NCBI GenBank assembly: GCA_031979385.1
Contig: DALZEF010000006.1
Span: forward strand, 96,263-160,262
Source of the DNA: Timonella sp031979385
GTDB taxonomy: Bacteria > Actinomycetota > Actinomycetes > Actinomycetales > Cellulomonadaceae
Length of the DNA: 64,000 nucleotides
Direction: 5' to 3'
In this document: one piece after another, positions 24,204 to 34,362 of the stretch
Numbering within the stretch: the stretch's first letter is position 1
How the letters are laid out: each line of letters opens with the position of its first letter
Program-made: the position numbers and the translations under genes
Notes under the pieces: model-generated
The model's database searches: none
Told to the model about the DNA's origin: nothing
The model's input: the letters and a program-made list of their open reading frames with translations, nothing else

Positions 24204-27146
24204 CTAGAGACGTTCGGCGATAACCTCGGACAGCGACTTGCCGCCAATGTCCATCAGGTCGGAGACCTGGGTGCGGCACGAGAAGCCGTCGGTCATGAAG
24301 ATGTCGCCGTCCTGGGATTCGCGCAAGGCGGGCAGCAGCATGTTCTCGGCAACTGCCACGGAGACCTCGTAGTGCCCCTGCTCCATACCGAAGTTTCCGG
24401 CGAGGCCACAACAGCCGGACATGACCTTGATGTTGGCACCCGCGCCACGCAGCAGCGCCTCATCGGCCTTGTATCCCATCACCGAGTGGTGGTGGCAGTG
24501 CGGCTGGACCACGGCGGTGACGTCCGAGAGGTCGGGAACGCTCCAGTCCTCGGGTTTGGTGTCTGGGCTGGTCAACAGTTCTGCAACCGTGTGGGTGGCC
24601 TTCGCAATCGCGGCCGCACGGGGGTCGTTGGGGAACAGGTCAACGAGGTCGGAGCGCAGCACGGCCGTACAGGATGGCTCCAACCCAACGATTGGAATGC
24701 CGTTCACCGCGAACGGTCCGAGCACCGACATCAGGTGTTCCAACTGGCGGCGTGCCCCATCCAACTGGCCGGTCGTGATCCAAGTCAGCCCGCAGCACGC
24801 TTCATCTTCGGGGATGACCACGTCGTATCCGGCGGTGGTCAGCACCTTGAGGGCGGACTGCGGAACCGCGGGTGCGAGCGCGTCCGAGAACGAGTCGGTC
24901 CACAGCACGACGCGAGGTTTGCGGACAGAACCAGCCGGATCGTCGCCAATCCCCGCAGTGTCAGCGAGCGCAACGGAGCTCTCGCAGAGAGTTCCAGCGG
25001 ACAATGCCGCTGCTTTGCCCTCGCGCTTCCACCACGCACTGAACGACTGTTCCGCGAACTGCGGGAACGAACGGCGCTGGTCCATGCCACCGACCCACGC
25101 CGCGAGCGAGGCGATTGGTTTGAATCCGAGCGCGAAGTTGGAGAGCTTCGGCATCTTCTTGATCAGGCGCAGCCAGCGCGGCAGCCATCCGAGGATGTAG
25201 TGCGCACGCGGACGCAGTCTGCCCTTGTACGAGTGGTAGAGCACCTCGGATTTGTACTGCGCCATGTCCACCCCGGCCGGGCAGTCAGACGAGCACGCCT
25301 TACACGAGAGGCACAGGTCCAGCGCCTCGTGGACCTCGGGCGACTTCCAGCCGCCCGTCACGAGCGTTCCGTTGGCCATCTCCTGAAGCACGCGGGCACG
25401 ACCGCGCGTCGAGTCCTTCTCATCCTTGGTGGCCTGGTAGGACGGGCACATGAAGCCCGCGCCGTTGCTCATGTTGTCGGCGCGGCACTTGCCCACGCCC
25501 ACGCAACGGTGAATCGACTTGGTGAACGATCCCTCGTCGTGCGCAAAGGAGAATCCACTGCTTGCGACGATGTCGCGCGCCGAGGGGCGACGCAGGAACC
25601 CATCAACCGGGTCCGGGTCCACAAGCACGCCGGGGTTGAGCAGGTTCTTCGGGTCGAAGAGGTCCTTGAACTGGCCAAATACCTTGATCGCATCTTCGGA
25701 GTACATGATTGGCAGCAGTTCCGAACGCGCGCGGCCGTCACCGTGCTCACCGGACAGCGAGCCACCATACTTGGCGACGAGGTGGGCGGCGTCGGTCATG
25801 AAGTTACGCAGCGGCGTGCCCGAGTGGTCGATGGGCATGTCGATGCGCAGGTGCACGCAGCCGTCACCGAAGTGGCCGTACGGCATGCCGTCCACGCCAT
25901 GCTCCGCCATAAGCGCGTCCAGATCGCGCAGGTATTTGCCCAGTTGGTCCGGCGGAACCGCCGAGTCCTCCCAGCCTGGCCATGCCTGCTCGCCGCTTGC
26001 GGTACGTCCCGCAAGGCCCGCACCATCGGCGCGGATCTGCCACATCTTGGTGGCGTCTGGCCCTGCCGGATAGATTTTCGACGAGTCGGTGCCGCTGTCC
26101 TTCACGATGGCTAGAGCCGCGGCCATTGCCGCTTCGGGGGTTTCTCCCCCAACCTCGATCATGAGCCAGCCGCCACCAGGCGGAAGTTCCGGGACGTTTT
26201 GAGCGCCCTTCGCACGGCGCACCACATCGACCAGACGCGCATCAAGGCCCTCGACAGCCAGCGGCTTGTGTTTGAGCATCGCCGGGACCGCATCGGCGGC
26301 TTCGGCCATGTCGGGATAGCCGAGCACCACCAGAGTGGGCGCGGAAGCCATCGGGACGAGGCGCAGTTCCGCCTCAAGGATCGACACGAGTGTGCCCTCG
26401 GTTCCCGTCAGCGCGCGGGCGAGATTGTTGCCGTTCTCAGGCAACAAGTGCTCAAGCGAGTAGCCCGAGACCTGACGCCCAAACCGACCAAGTTCCGTGC
26501 GCAGGAGAGCCATGTTGGCTGTGACGAGTTCTTCGAGCCCACTGATGCGGTCCACGCCCTGACCGTCTGGCCCCGCAGTGAAACGTCGGCCAAGCCCGTC
26601 GATCACGTCGAGGGACACGACATTGTCTGCGGTCCGGCCATAGGCGACGGCGTGCGGGCCACAGGCGTTGTTGCCGATCATTCCACCGAGCGTCGCACGG
26701 TTCTGCGTTGAGGGATCCGGACCGAAACGCAGCCCATGCGGGGCAGCTTGCTTCTGCAGCGTCGACATGATCGTGCCCGGTTCAACGCGGGCGGTCTGCG
26801 CCTCCACGTCGATCTCCAACACCCTGTTCACGTGCCGGGAGAAGTCGATGACCACGCCAGGGCCGATTGAGTTTCCGGCGCAACTTGTACCCGCTCCACG
26901 CGTGGTCAGTGGAACACCGAGATCACGGGTCACGTTGATCGCCGCGAGCGCATCATCCGTTGACTTCGGGATGACCACAACCTGCGGAACCACACGGTAG
27001 TTCGATGCGTCCGTGGAGTATTCGGCACGGCGGATCCTGGCGTCCGACACCTCGCCATCCACCGCTTTGCGCAGTGCATAAACGAGTTCGGAGCGCGCTG
27101 CGGTGTCCTCAAGGGGGGCGTTGGGGTTCACATCAAGCTGCGTCAC
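24204..27146 (-). CDS. FAD-linked dehydrogenase with Fe-S/CCG domain (D-2-hydroxyacid type)
   Basis: A large one-piece flavin and iron-sulfur oxidoreductase of about 980 residues, equivalent to GlcD plus GlcF in one chain. The first half is a PCMH FAD-binding domain (about 40-260; TTRGAGTSCAGNSIGPGVV) and an FAD-oxidase C-terminal domain. The second half has ferredoxin-type cysteines (CVGVGKCR and LCLSCKACSSDCPAGVDM) and two CCG motifs (DEACCGLTW and GCCGLAGNFG). Such enzymes oxidise D-lactate, D-2-hydroxyglutarate or glycolate and pass electrons to the respiratory chain. I use GTG 27146 (GGGAG upstream), but GTG 27170 is also possible. It stands alone on the minus strand. Confidence 0.9.
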   Translation of the reverse strand: MTQLDVNPNAPLEDTAARSELVYALRKAVDGEVSDARIRRAEYSTDASNYRVVPQVVVIPKSTDDALAAINVTRDLGVPLTTRGAGTSCAGNSIGPGVVIDFSRHVNRVLEIDVEAQTARVEPGTIMSTLQKQAAPHGLRFGPDPSTQNRATLGGMIGNNACGPHAVAYGRTADNVVSLDVIDGLGRRFTAGPDGQGVDRISGLEELVTANMALLRTELGRFGRQVSGYSLEHLLPENGNNLARALTGTEGTLVSILEAELRLVPMASAPTLVVLGYPDMAEAADAVPAMLKHKPLAVEGLDARLVDVVRRAKGAQNVPELPPGGGWLMIEVGGETPEAAMAAALAIVKDSGTDSSKIYPAGPDATKMWQIRADGAGLAGRTASGEQAWPGWEDSAVPPDQLGKYLRDLDALMAEHGVDGMPYGHFGDGCVHLRIDMPIDHSGTPLRNFMTDAAHLVAKYGGSLSGEHGDGRARSELLPIMYSEDAIKVFGQFKDLFDPKNLLNPGVLVDPDPVDGFLRRPSARDIVASSGFSFAHDEGSFTKSIHRCVGVGKCRADNMSNGAGFMCPSYQATKDEKDSTRGRARVLQEMANGTLVTGGWKSPEVHEALDLCLSCKACSSDCPAGVDMAQYKSEVLYHSYKGRLRPRAHYILGWLPRWLRLIKKMPKLSNFALGFKPIASLAAWVGGMDQRRSFPQFAEQSFSAWWKREGKAAALSAGTLCESSVALADTAGIGDDPAGSVRKPRVVLWTDSFSDALAPAVPQSALKVLTTAGYDVVIPEDEACCGLTWITTGQLDGARRQLEHLMSVLGPFAVNGIPIVGLEPSCTAVLRSDLVDLFPNDPRAAAIAKATHTVAELLTSPDTKPEDWSVPDLSDVTAVVQPHCHHHSVMGYKADEALLRGAGANIKVMSGCCGLAGNFGMEQGHYEVSVAVAENMLLPALRESQDGDIFMTDGFSCRTQVSDLMDIGGKSLSEVIAERL

Positions 27147-27170
27147 ACCCGATATTCTCCCATCCTTCAC

Positions 27171-27589
27171 CAGCGCGCGGCGTCAAGTTCCCATCCACCG
27201 GAACACCTCAAACGCTTGACGTTACCTTTCGTGAAATATTCAGGCCCAATGGCCCACGCCGTTGGGACGGTCCCGCGCACGCTCAACCCGGCTAGCTCAA
27301 ACAACGAGCCCTCACCTCGATGGGGTCGAATTGATCCACCTACCCACATAAATAATGCTCACCCGGACCATTTTCGCCCCTTTGAACCGCAGTGGCAGGT
27401 GAGCCGATGGATCAAGGTGAAGGCTCGTCGCCAATCTAATACGACCGCCCTCCCCCATTGACTCTGCATCGACCCAATAGGCGCATGTGCGCCTGGAAAG
27501 CTAGGGTGGAAAGGGTGAGCCCGCTTTGCGCCCGTGGCGGTTCACTGTTCGCAGCCGATCCCGGCCCACGCTAGAGAGGACCGCTCGCC
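27171..27589. other. Gene-free intergenic region (419 bp)
   Basis: Divergent region between the dehydrogenase and the PQQ-type lipoprotein gene. The only structure I see is a degenerate piece of the intergenic palindrome family (CACCCGGACCATTTTCGCCCC around 27360-27380) and the 14-base GGCTCGTCGCCAAT near 27423-27436, which recurs at about 53122-53135. A GAGAGG before 27590 is the lipoprotein's ribosome binding site. Confidence 0.5.
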
Positions 27590-28711
27590 ATGTCTCACAG
27601 CCCGCGCATCACAGCCTCACTTCTGATGGCCTCGGCCCTGCTGTTAGTCGGATGCTCCACGGAAGGCAGCCCAACGCCACCGGTGACAGTCACCACGGAA
27701 CCAGAATCGACCGCCACCACCACAGAAGAAGAGCCCGAACCAGAGGAGACAACACCCACTGGACCGCTCGAACCTGAAGCACTCCTGACCGGGCTGGACG
27801 CGCCGTGGTCCATCACGTTCCATGAGGACACCACACTTATCAGCGAACGAGACAGCGCCATAATCCTAGAGGTCACGGAGGCCGGTGACACCCGTGAGGT
27901 AGGTGTCATCTCAGGTGCGCAGGCTCGCGGCGAGGGCGGGCTGCTGGGCATCGCGGCTCACACTGATTCGCTGTACGTGTACTACACAACCTCTACCGAC
28001 AACCGGCTTGATCGCTATCCCCTGACCGGTAATCCCGGCTCCTTGAGCCTTGGTTCGGCGGAGACCCTGCTTGAGGGCATCCCTGCTGCCAATGTCCACA
28101 ACGGCGGACGCATCGCGTTTGGTCCGGACGAGAAACTGTACGTGACCACGGGTGACGCGGGAAACACCAGCACCTCGCAGGACTTGGGATCCCTGGCCGG
28201 AAAGATCCTACGCCTCAATCCCGACGGTTCAGTCCCAGACGACAACCCCTTCGATGACTCGTACGTCTACAGCTACGGCCACCGCAACCCCCAGGGCATA
28301 GCGTGGGCTGAGGATGGCACCATGTACGCGAGCGAGTTCGGGCAAAACACCTGGGATGAACTCAACGAGATTCAGGCCGGTGGAAACTACGGTTGGCCAC
28401 AGGCCGAGGGCATCGCCGAACACCCCGACTACATCGACCCGCTCCAGCAGTGGGCCACTTCCGAGGCCAGCCCCAGCGGTATCGCCATCTTTGACGGATC
28501 GATCTTCATTGCGAACCTGCGCGGCGAACGGCTACGCGAGGTGCCACTGTCGGATCTTTCCAGTTCGACCGAACATTTCGTGGGCGAATACGGGCGCCTG
28601 CGCGATGTCGTTGCGGCACCTGACGGAGACCTGTGGTTCCTCACCAACAACACCGATGGGCGTGGTGAGACCGGTCCAGACGATGACCGTCTCATCAGGT
28701 TTAGACCCTGA
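27590..28711 (+). CDS. Lipoprotein, PQQ-dependent glucose/sorbosone dehydrogenase-like beta-propeller
   Basis: A 373-residue exported protein. The signal peptide ends in the lipobox LLVGC with lipidated Cys22 (about), followed by an acidic Thr/Glu-rich linker of about 35 residues and a six-bladed propeller of the GSDH family. Typical blocks are GEGGLLGIAAHTDSLYVYYT, NVHNGGRIAFGPDEKLYVT, GDAGNTSTSQDLGSLAGKIL and YSYGHRNPQGIAW. Family members oxidise aldose sugars using PQQ, but many actinobacterial ones are uncharacterised, and no PQQ synthesis genes are here. The ribosome binding site is GAGAGG just upstream. Confidence 0.88.
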   Translation: MSHSPRITASLLMASALLLVGCSTEGSPTPPVTVTTEPESTATTTEEEPEPEETTPTGPLEPEALLTGLDAPWSITFHEDTTLISERDSAIILEVTEAGDTREVGVISGAQARGEGGLLGIAAHTDSLYVYYTTSTDNRLDRYPLTGNPGSLSLGSAETLLEGIPAANVHNGGRIAFGPDEKLYVTTGDAGNTSTSQDLGSLAGKILRLNPDGSVPDDNPFDDSYVYSYGHRNPQGIAWAEDGTMYASEFGQNTWDELNEIQAGGNYGWPQAEGIAEHPDYIDPLQQWATSEASPSGIAIFDGSIFIANLRGERLREVPLSDLSSSTEHFVGEYGRLRDVVAAPDGDLWFLTNNTDGRGETGPDDDRLIRFRP

Positions 28712-28724
28712 TTTCAGTTGGGAC

Positions 28725-28889
28725 CTAGCCCGGCATGAGTTGTAGTGACTCGTCCTCGGAAGTCTCACCAGCAGGGGTCGCCGGGTCGCACCCACAATCG
28801 GTGCCGGAGGACAGTCCGCCGACATACAGCGCAAGACAGATCGCGCCAACAAGCGCGACCACAACTCCGAGCATTCCCTTGGCGCCCAC
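28725..28889 (-). CDS. Small single-pass membrane protein with CxC motif (too short for usual ORF cut-off)
   Basis: A 54-codon ORF with GTG start at 28889 (or TTG 28901, directly after an in-frame stop). The product starts MGAKGMLGVVVALVGAI, has one hydrophobic helix (residues about 5-27), then DCGCDP (about residues 32-37) and an acidic tail. The stop is 14 bp past the convergent stop of the PQQ-type lipoprotein. The clean hydrophobic segment and coding-like codon use argue for a real gene, but no convincing ribosome binding site is seen. Function unknown. Confidence 0.45.
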   Translation of the reverse strand: MGAKGMLGVVVALVGAICLALYVGGLSSGTDCGCDPATPAGETSEDESLQLMPG

Positions 28890-29166
28890 GCGTACGTCCA
28901 ATCAGGTGGCCAGTTGAGTTCTTCCCACTCTATGTTTCAAACCCGTTGGTTCCTACAGCCGCTTCCACATCAAATGTGTCTTCGCCATGGTTACTAGTAC
29001 CAATTCCCGATTGCCTTCTACCTGCCTGTTCACCGCTAATGTGGAGGGGGTTTATCAATCTGTTACTAAATTCTTGAACGGTAGCCTGAGGAACGCCTGA
29101 CCGGTTCTCTTCAGTGCATCGCGCGTAGAGGCTCTCTACGCCAAGAACTCAACGATCGGGGCATCC

Positions 29167-30522
29167 ATGAGTAGACGGCACGCACGCATACACAAGACTG
29201 CGGTCTGGCCGGTGTTCATGATCATGCTGCTCGTACCGGCATTCATGGCCGGAGCGTTCGCGTTTGTTGACATCAGTGAACGTTGGATCGCCAACGCCGA
29301 GAACGTCGACTTCCCTGGCGGATATGCCGCTGCTCGTCAGCCGTTGCCAACGTCCGCAGCCACGGCATCTCGGAATCTTGAACGGCAGCCGCAACCGTCA
29401 CCCTCAAGTTCACAACCTGATCCCACCGCCCCTACCCTGCCCGAGGGCGTTGACGGATTAGGTGCATCTGCCAGAGCCGCCGTAGCGGAAAAACAACCAG
29501 ACCCGGCAGAGCCCTCGCCTGAGACGCAGACCTCTGAGACGCAGACCTCTGAAGCGCAGCCAGAGAAAACCAAGGATCCCGCGGAAAAGGAACCCAAGGC
29601 AACCACAGCGGCAACGGCAGAGCCAACCCCGGAACAGACCACTTCGCCGGACTCGGTCGCCCCTGCGACAACGGTTATCGACACCTCCAGCAAAAGCGCA
29701 GTGAAGTCCGCCTACAACAAGATGGTGGCGCAAAACCTCATCACAGAGAAACAACCCACGGTGAGCGAATGCTCAGTTGCCGCGACCTCCTCCGATACCC
29801 GCGCGAGAACGCTTGATGCCATAAATTTTTCCCGGGCGCTGGTAGGGCTTTCACCCGTGACATTCTCGGACGAGTTCAATTCGAAGTCGGAGCAGGCTGC
29901 TCTCGTTCAAGCATTGCAGGGACATCTGAGCCACACCCCATCGCCGGGTGACTGCAACCTCACAGTCGGGGCGGAAGCCTCTGGACAGTCCAATCTCTCC
30001 ATGGGCACCCACGGCGCCCGCAATATCCTCGCCTACCTGGAGGACGGTGGCGAACACAATGCCGCAGTGGGCCACCGTAAACACATCCTGAACCCAGGTC
30101 AGCAGCAGATGGGTGTCGGATACGCCGGCAACTATGGGGCTCTCTACGTGTTCGGTCCAACCTCGGCCAAGAACCCCACTCCGGAGTGGATCGCCTGGCC
30201 AGCCGCTGGTTTCTTCCCAGCAGAGATGGAACCAAATGGTCGTTGGTCATTCACGACAACCGCTGCGGACGCAGACTTCAGTGCCGCCACGGTCACGGTG
30301 ACCCGGAGATCCACCACGGTAGAAGCAGATATCATCCATCGGGATGGAAGCGGCGCGCGCTATGGGGATCAGGTTGGCGTCACCTTCACTGTTCCCCAGG
30401 ACATCATCGCACTCAACAGCGACGGACGGGCCAACGTCACGGTAACGGTTTCCGGCATACGCTCTGGTGGAAAAGAGGTTGCCGCCCAAACCTACACCGT
30501 CAAACTGTTCGCGGCACAATAG
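29167..30522 (+). CDS. Secreted or membrane-anchored CAP (SCP/PR-1) domain protein
   Basis: A 451-residue protein. A basic start and one membrane helix (about 12-36) anchor or export it. A Pro/Glu/Thr/Ser-rich linker (about 55-180) contains short direct repeats (SETQTSETQTSE). The CAP domain (about 200-340) has NFSRALVGLSPVTFSDEFN, GHLSHTP and VGHRKHILNPGQQQMGVGY. A beta-rich C-terminal part (about 340-451) follows. Bacterial CAP proteins are secreted and mostly uncharacterised, possibly wall- or lipid-binding. A terminator follows at once (30536-30572). Confidence 0.88.
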   Translation: MSRRHARIHKTAVWPVFMIMLLVPAFMAGAFAFVDISERWIANAENVDFPGGYAAARQPLPTSAATASRNLERQPQPSPSSSQPDPTAPTLPEGVDGLGASARAAVAEKQPDPAEPSPETQTSETQTSEAQPEKTKDPAEKEPKATTAATAEPTPEQTTSPDSVAPATTVIDTSSKSAVKSAYNKMVAQNLITEKQPTVSECSVAATSSDTRARTLDAINFSRALVGLSPVTFSDEFNSKSEQAALVQALQGHLSHTPSPGDCNLTVGAEASGQSNLSMGTHGARNILAYLEDGGEHNAAVGHRKHILNPGQQQMGVGYAGNYGALYVFGPTSAKNPTPEWIAWPAAGFFPAEMEPNGRWSFTTTAADADFSAATVTVTRRSTTVEADIIHRDGSGARYGDQVGVTFTVPQDIIALNSDGRANVTVTVSGIRSGGKEVAAQTYTVKLFAAQ

Positions 30523-30535
30523 TCCTCGCATACAA

Positions 30536-30572
30536 GGGTCCGGTTCCCTCCCTAGGGAACCGGACCCTTTTT
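30536..30572 (+). terminator. Rho-independent terminator after CAP gene
   Basis: Perfect 13-bp stem (30536-30548 with 30555-30567), 6-base loop and a TTTTT tail, 14 bp after the stop codon. Confidence 0.93.
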
Positions 30573-30784
30573 GCGCCCAACAAGGTTGCGCCCCTGACCA
30601 GCGGTGGAACCATACCCTTAAGACCCCTAGCCGTAAATCAGGGGCAGTTCAGGGTGTTACCGGACAGACGCACAAGACCTCCACATTCGAAGATCGAAGC
30701 AGCACCATTTCTCCATCCCACGCTCACGGGGCAGATCACAACCGCGAGCGCCCCACCAGCTATTCGATCTATGAAAGGTTCACC

Positions 30785-31639
30785 ATGACTTCCCACGTCA
30801 TCCTGACAAACACGGCGGTCACAGACCACCCCGCAACAATGCCTTCCCCCATTGCAACAGCTCGCGGTCTGAGCAAGACCTACGGCAAGAACAGCGGGCT
30901 CGTCCGGGCCCTCGATAACGTTGACGTGGACCTGGCTTCCGGCCAGTTCACCGCCATCATGGGGCCTTCAGGGTCTGGAAAATCGACTCTCATGCACTGC
31001 CTGGCAGGTCTTGACACCCCAACGGATGGCACGATCACGCTTGGCGAGCACACCATTACCGGCCTCAAGAACCGGGCGTTGACCAAACTACGTCGCGAAC
31101 GGATCGGATTCATCTTCCAGTCATTCAACTTGATCCCAACCCTCACCGCACGAGAGAACATCACCCTCCCGCTCGACATCGCACGTAGGCCGCTGGACCG
31201 GGAACTGTTTGACAGGGTGGTGCGCACGGTTGGCCTGTCCGACCGGCTCAGCCACCGACCAGCAGAGCTCTCAGGTGGTCAACAGCAGCGTGTCGCGTGT
31301 GCGCGCGCACTAGTGGCCAAACCCGATGTCATCTTTGCCGACGAACCGACTGGGAACCTGGACTCGGCATCAGGGCGCGAGGTGTTGAGTTTCCTACGTT
31401 CATCTGTCGATGAGTTGGGCCAGTCGGTAGTCATGGTCACCCACGACCCGGTGGCCGCCTCATACGCACACCGCGTGCTGTTCCTTGCAGACGGGAAGAT
31501 CGTGCACGAGTTGGACGCTCCAACACCTGAATCTGTTCTCGCAGTGATGTCCCGGATCGCCGCTCCAGCAGGCGCCAACGACGCGCACGCATCGGACGAG
31601 CCAGCCGTCGAGGTAACCGGCGCAGGGGCTGGTGCCTGA
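30785..31639 (+). CDS. ABC transporter ATP-binding protein (MacB/LolD type)
   Basis: The start is ATG 30785 (MTSHVILTNTAVTDHP), with GAAAGG before it; the longer open frame upstream covers the terminator and is not coding. The 284-residue ATPase has Walker A GPSGSGKST, signature LSGGQQQRVACARAL, Walker B VIFADEPTGNLD and H-loop VTHD. A charged Ala/Asp-rich C-terminal tail of about 30 residues follows the domain. The stop is two bases before the ATG of the large permease, so they form one operon. The family drives mechanotransmission exporters; the substrate is unknown. Confidence 0.94.
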   Translation: MTSHVILTNTAVTDHPATMPSPIATARGLSKTYGKNSGLVRALDNVDVDLASGQFTAIMGPSGSGKSTLMHCLAGLDTPTDGTITLGEHTITGLKNRALTKLRRERIGFIFQSFNLIPTLTARENITLPLDIARRPLDRELFDRVVRTVGLSDRLSHRPAELSGGQQQRVACARALVAKPDVIFADEPTGNLDSASGREVLSFLRSSVDELGQSVVMVTHDPVAASYAHRVLFLADGKIVHELDAPTPESVLAVMSRIAAPAGANDAHASDEPAVEVTGAGAGA

Positions 31640-31641
31640 TC

Positions 31642-34290
31642 ATGTGGAAGATCGCCCTGCGCTCCACGCGCTCTCGATTCTTGAGTTTCTCCGCTGCGAT
31701 TCTGGCGGTGTTTCTCGGTGTCACCTTTGTGGCAAGCACAATGTCACTACGTGAGGTGCTTGCCACGACATACAACGAGGTCATCGACACAGGAATGGTC
31801 GCGGCAGCCTATATCCAGGCCGACGGAGATACCTCCAACATGGTCACCGGGACCGGTGACCCCACCATCCCCCTCTCGCTCAAGGACGACCTTGAGCAAC
31901 TTCCTGGTGTCGCCGCGGTGGTCCCCGACTTCGTGGGAATGGTGGTGCTCGTCAACAAGGACGGGACTGCGGCAGGAACAGCCAACGGTCCACCGGCGCT
32001 CGCATACGCCGCCTATCCCACACCCGCCGATGACATGATCGCCGGTCGGATGCCTCAAGCGGACAACGAGATCGCTTTGATCGACACGACCGCTGAAAAA
32101 TCGAAGTACGAGATCGGAGACACCGCAACCGTGCTCGTAAACGGTGAGATCATGACCTTTGACGTCGTGGGGATCATGAAATTCGGTGCCGCGGGTGGCG
32201 CCTCGGTAATGATGATGAACCCGCCTTTTGCCGAACACACCTTCGCAGCAGATGGACTGGTGACATCAATTGGCATCTTCTCCGAAGCGCAGGGAGCCGG
32301 CACTGAGTTCAAGATGCTTGACCATGGCGCGGAACAAGACTTCATCTCCACACTCAACAGCACGGGTCTCGCGGAGTTGATCGAAGGTGGTACGGGACAA
32401 GGGCCCGACCACACCGTGGTTACTGGAAACGAAGCACGCGACATCGCCAAAGAGGGCGTGACCGAACAGATCGGCTTCATCACCTCGTTCGTGCTCGTGT
32501 TCGCGGCGCTCGCGGTTGGCGTGAGCGGATTCGTCATCGCCAACACGTTCGCGATGGTCACCCGCCGCCAGCAGCGTGAGTTCGCGATGCTACGTGCCAT
32601 TGGCGCCTCATCAACTCACGTATTCACGGTCGTGTCCGTGCAGGCCATTGTCATTGGAGCGATCGGCTCAGCCCTTGGAATCGGTGCCTCGGCGCTGTTC
32701 TTGCAGGCCCTACCCTCGATCTTCGCGTCCATCGGAATGGACATGTCCTCCAATGCATCGCTGTCCACCTCGACGGTACTCATCGGGTTCACAGTCGGCG
32801 TCGGAGTCGCCTTTGCATCAGCGGCGATCTCGGCGCGCCGTGCGGCGCTCATCCCTCCGGTTGAGGCCATGCGCGAGGTGGCGGCACCCGCACTCAACAC
32901 CTCTCGGCTACGCACGATCGTCGGAGCTGTGGTGGCGGTGATCGGAGCCGCGGCTGCCACGTCCGCCATCGTCGTTGCACGGGGACAGGACGACATCACC
33001 ACCTCTGGGCTCTACGGCGTGGGTATCCTTGCCGTGTTCGTGGGCATACTTGTGCTTGCGGCCCCGCTGTCGCGTCCGTTCGTTGCGCTTCTGGCTAAGC
33101 CGTGGAATCGGCTTGGCCGACCCATCGTGCCTCTCGCATCGGGTAACGTGCAGCGCACGCCAAAGCGCACGGCTGCAACTGCGAGCGCCCTCATCGTCGG
33201 GGTGACGCTCACAAGCGCGGCGGCAGTGGTGGCAGCCTCGGTCAACGGGGCAATCGGTGATCTGGTGACCAAGGAGATGCAGGCGGATTACATAATCCAG
33301 TCCCAGACCTTCCACATCGCCCCGTCAGCGTATGAGGCGTTCAAGGACATTGATGGCGTTGAACAGTTTTCGACCTTCGCCGCGGCCGTCGTGGAAATCG
33401 ATGAGTTGGCCCCGACGGCGCAGGACTCGAACGCTCAGGCAACGTTCACAGGAAGCGAGAAGCAACTCGAGATCGGGGCAACCGAGCCTGAAACCATGGG
33501 CTCCGCGTGGACTACAAACGTTGTCGCTGGAAGCCTCGATGCGGTTGCTCACGGACAGGCCATCGTGCAGGAGACCACTGCCAAGGACAACGGTTGGGTA
33601 CTTGGTGACACCCTCACGCTCACGGGAGCCACTGGCACGACCACGGTGGAGATCGGCGGTGTCATCAACTCTGTCGGGCTGGGAATGCCAGTGATCGTGA
33701 ATCTCGATACGCTGCACGATCTGGTTCCGTCTGATCAGGTGCAACTCGCCAACGTCATGCTCACCCTGGCTCCGGGCGCTAATCCTGACCAGGTGCGCGC
33801 GGAGATCGTGGAGATCGCCAAGCCGTACCTTGTGCTCTCCGTGTTCGATCAGGATGAGTTCCGTTCGCAACTCACGGGCCAGGTCAATCAGATGCTCGCA
33901 GTCATCTACGCACTGCTTGGCCTGACTGTGGCGATCGCGATTCTCGGAATCGTGAACACGCTCGGACTGGGCATCCTTGAACGTACCCGCGAGATCGGCC
34001 TGCTTCGGGCGATCGGCCTCTCCGGTTCGCAACTGCACTCCACGATCACGCTCGAATCGGTGCTCATCGCATCGTTCGGTACGCTCGTCGGTCTGGGACT
34101 CGGCGTTGGCGTCACGCTCGGTATCCCCACGCTGTTCAAGGACATGGGCTTCACCGAGTTGGTTATCCCGTGGCAATCACTTGGCGTCATGGTCGTTCTC
34201 GCCCTGGTGGTTGGGATTCTGGCAGCAATCTGGCCTGCAATCCGCGCCAACCGCATCCCGGTGCTGACGGCGATCAGTTCCGACGAGTAG
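31642..34290 (+). CDS. ABC transporter permease with two FtsX domains
   Basis: An 882-residue permease in the duplicated FtsX layout common in actinobacteria. Helix 1 (about 10-32) is followed by an external MacB-like core domain (about 40-270) and three helices (about 275-410, with QQREFAMLRAIGASSTH). A second helix-core-helix unit starts at about 430 and ends with ERTREIGLLRAIGLSGSQ and the final AIRANRIPVLTAIS. It pairs with the ATPase encoded two bases upstream. Such pairs export peptides or lipids or act in antimicrobial defence; nothing nearby (no bacteriocin or two-component gene) shows which. Confidence 0.94.
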   Translation: MWKIALRSTRSRFLSFSAAILAVFLGVTFVASTMSLREVLATTYNEVIDTGMVAAAYIQADGDTSNMVTGTGDPTIPLSLKDDLEQLPGVAAVVPDFVGMVVLVNKDGTAAGTANGPPALAYAAYPTPADDMIAGRMPQADNEIALIDTTAEKSKYEIGDTATVLVNGEIMTFDVVGIMKFGAAGGASVMMMNPPFAEHTFAADGLVTSIGIFSEAQGAGTEFKMLDHGAEQDFISTLNSTGLAELIEGGTGQGPDHTVVTGNEARDIAKEGVTEQIGFITSFVLVFAALAVGVSGFVIANTFAMVTRRQQREFAMLRAIGASSTHVFTVVSVQAIVIGAIGSALGIGASALFLQALPSIFASIGMDMSSNASLSTSTVLIGFTVGVGVAFASAAISARRAALIPPVEAMREVAAPALNTSRLRTIVGAVVAVIGAAAATSAIVVARGQDDITTSGLYGVGILAVFVGILVLAAPLSRPFVALLAKPWNRLGRPIVPLASGNVQRTPKRTAATASALIVGVTLTSAAAVVAASVNGAIGDLVTKEMQADYIIQSQTFHIAPSAYEAFKDIDGVEQFSTFAAAVVEIDELAPTAQDSNAQATFTGSEKQLEIGATEPETMGSAWTTNVVAGSLDAVAHGQAIVQETTAKDNGWVLGDTLTLTGATGTTTVEIGGVINSVGLGMPVIVNLDTLHDLVPSDQVQLANVMLTLAPGANPDQVRAEIVEIAKPYLVLSVFDQDEFRSQLTGQVNQMLAVIYALLGLTVAIAILGIVNTLGLGILERTREIGLLRAIGLSGSQLHSTITLESVLIASFGTLVGLGLGVGVTLGIPTLFKDMGFTELVIPWQSLGVMVVLALVVGILAAIWPAIRANRIPVLTAISSDE

Positions 34291-34362
34291 ACACCACCCA
34301 GCCGCATCTCACGGCACCGTGGGTTCTAGCGACCGGTTGCAACCCATCGATGGGCTGTTTTT

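Noticed and set aside
24372..26114. 580-codon plus-strand ORF
   Set aside because: It is the mirror of the FAD/Fe-S dehydrogenase gene; codon bias in high-GC genes keeps the antisense frame open. The sense protein has clear cofactor motifs.
33325..34176. 283-codon minus-strand ORF inside the FtsX permease
   Set aside because: Antisense shadow with no recognisable domain; the plus-strand protein has a full two-domain FtsX pattern.
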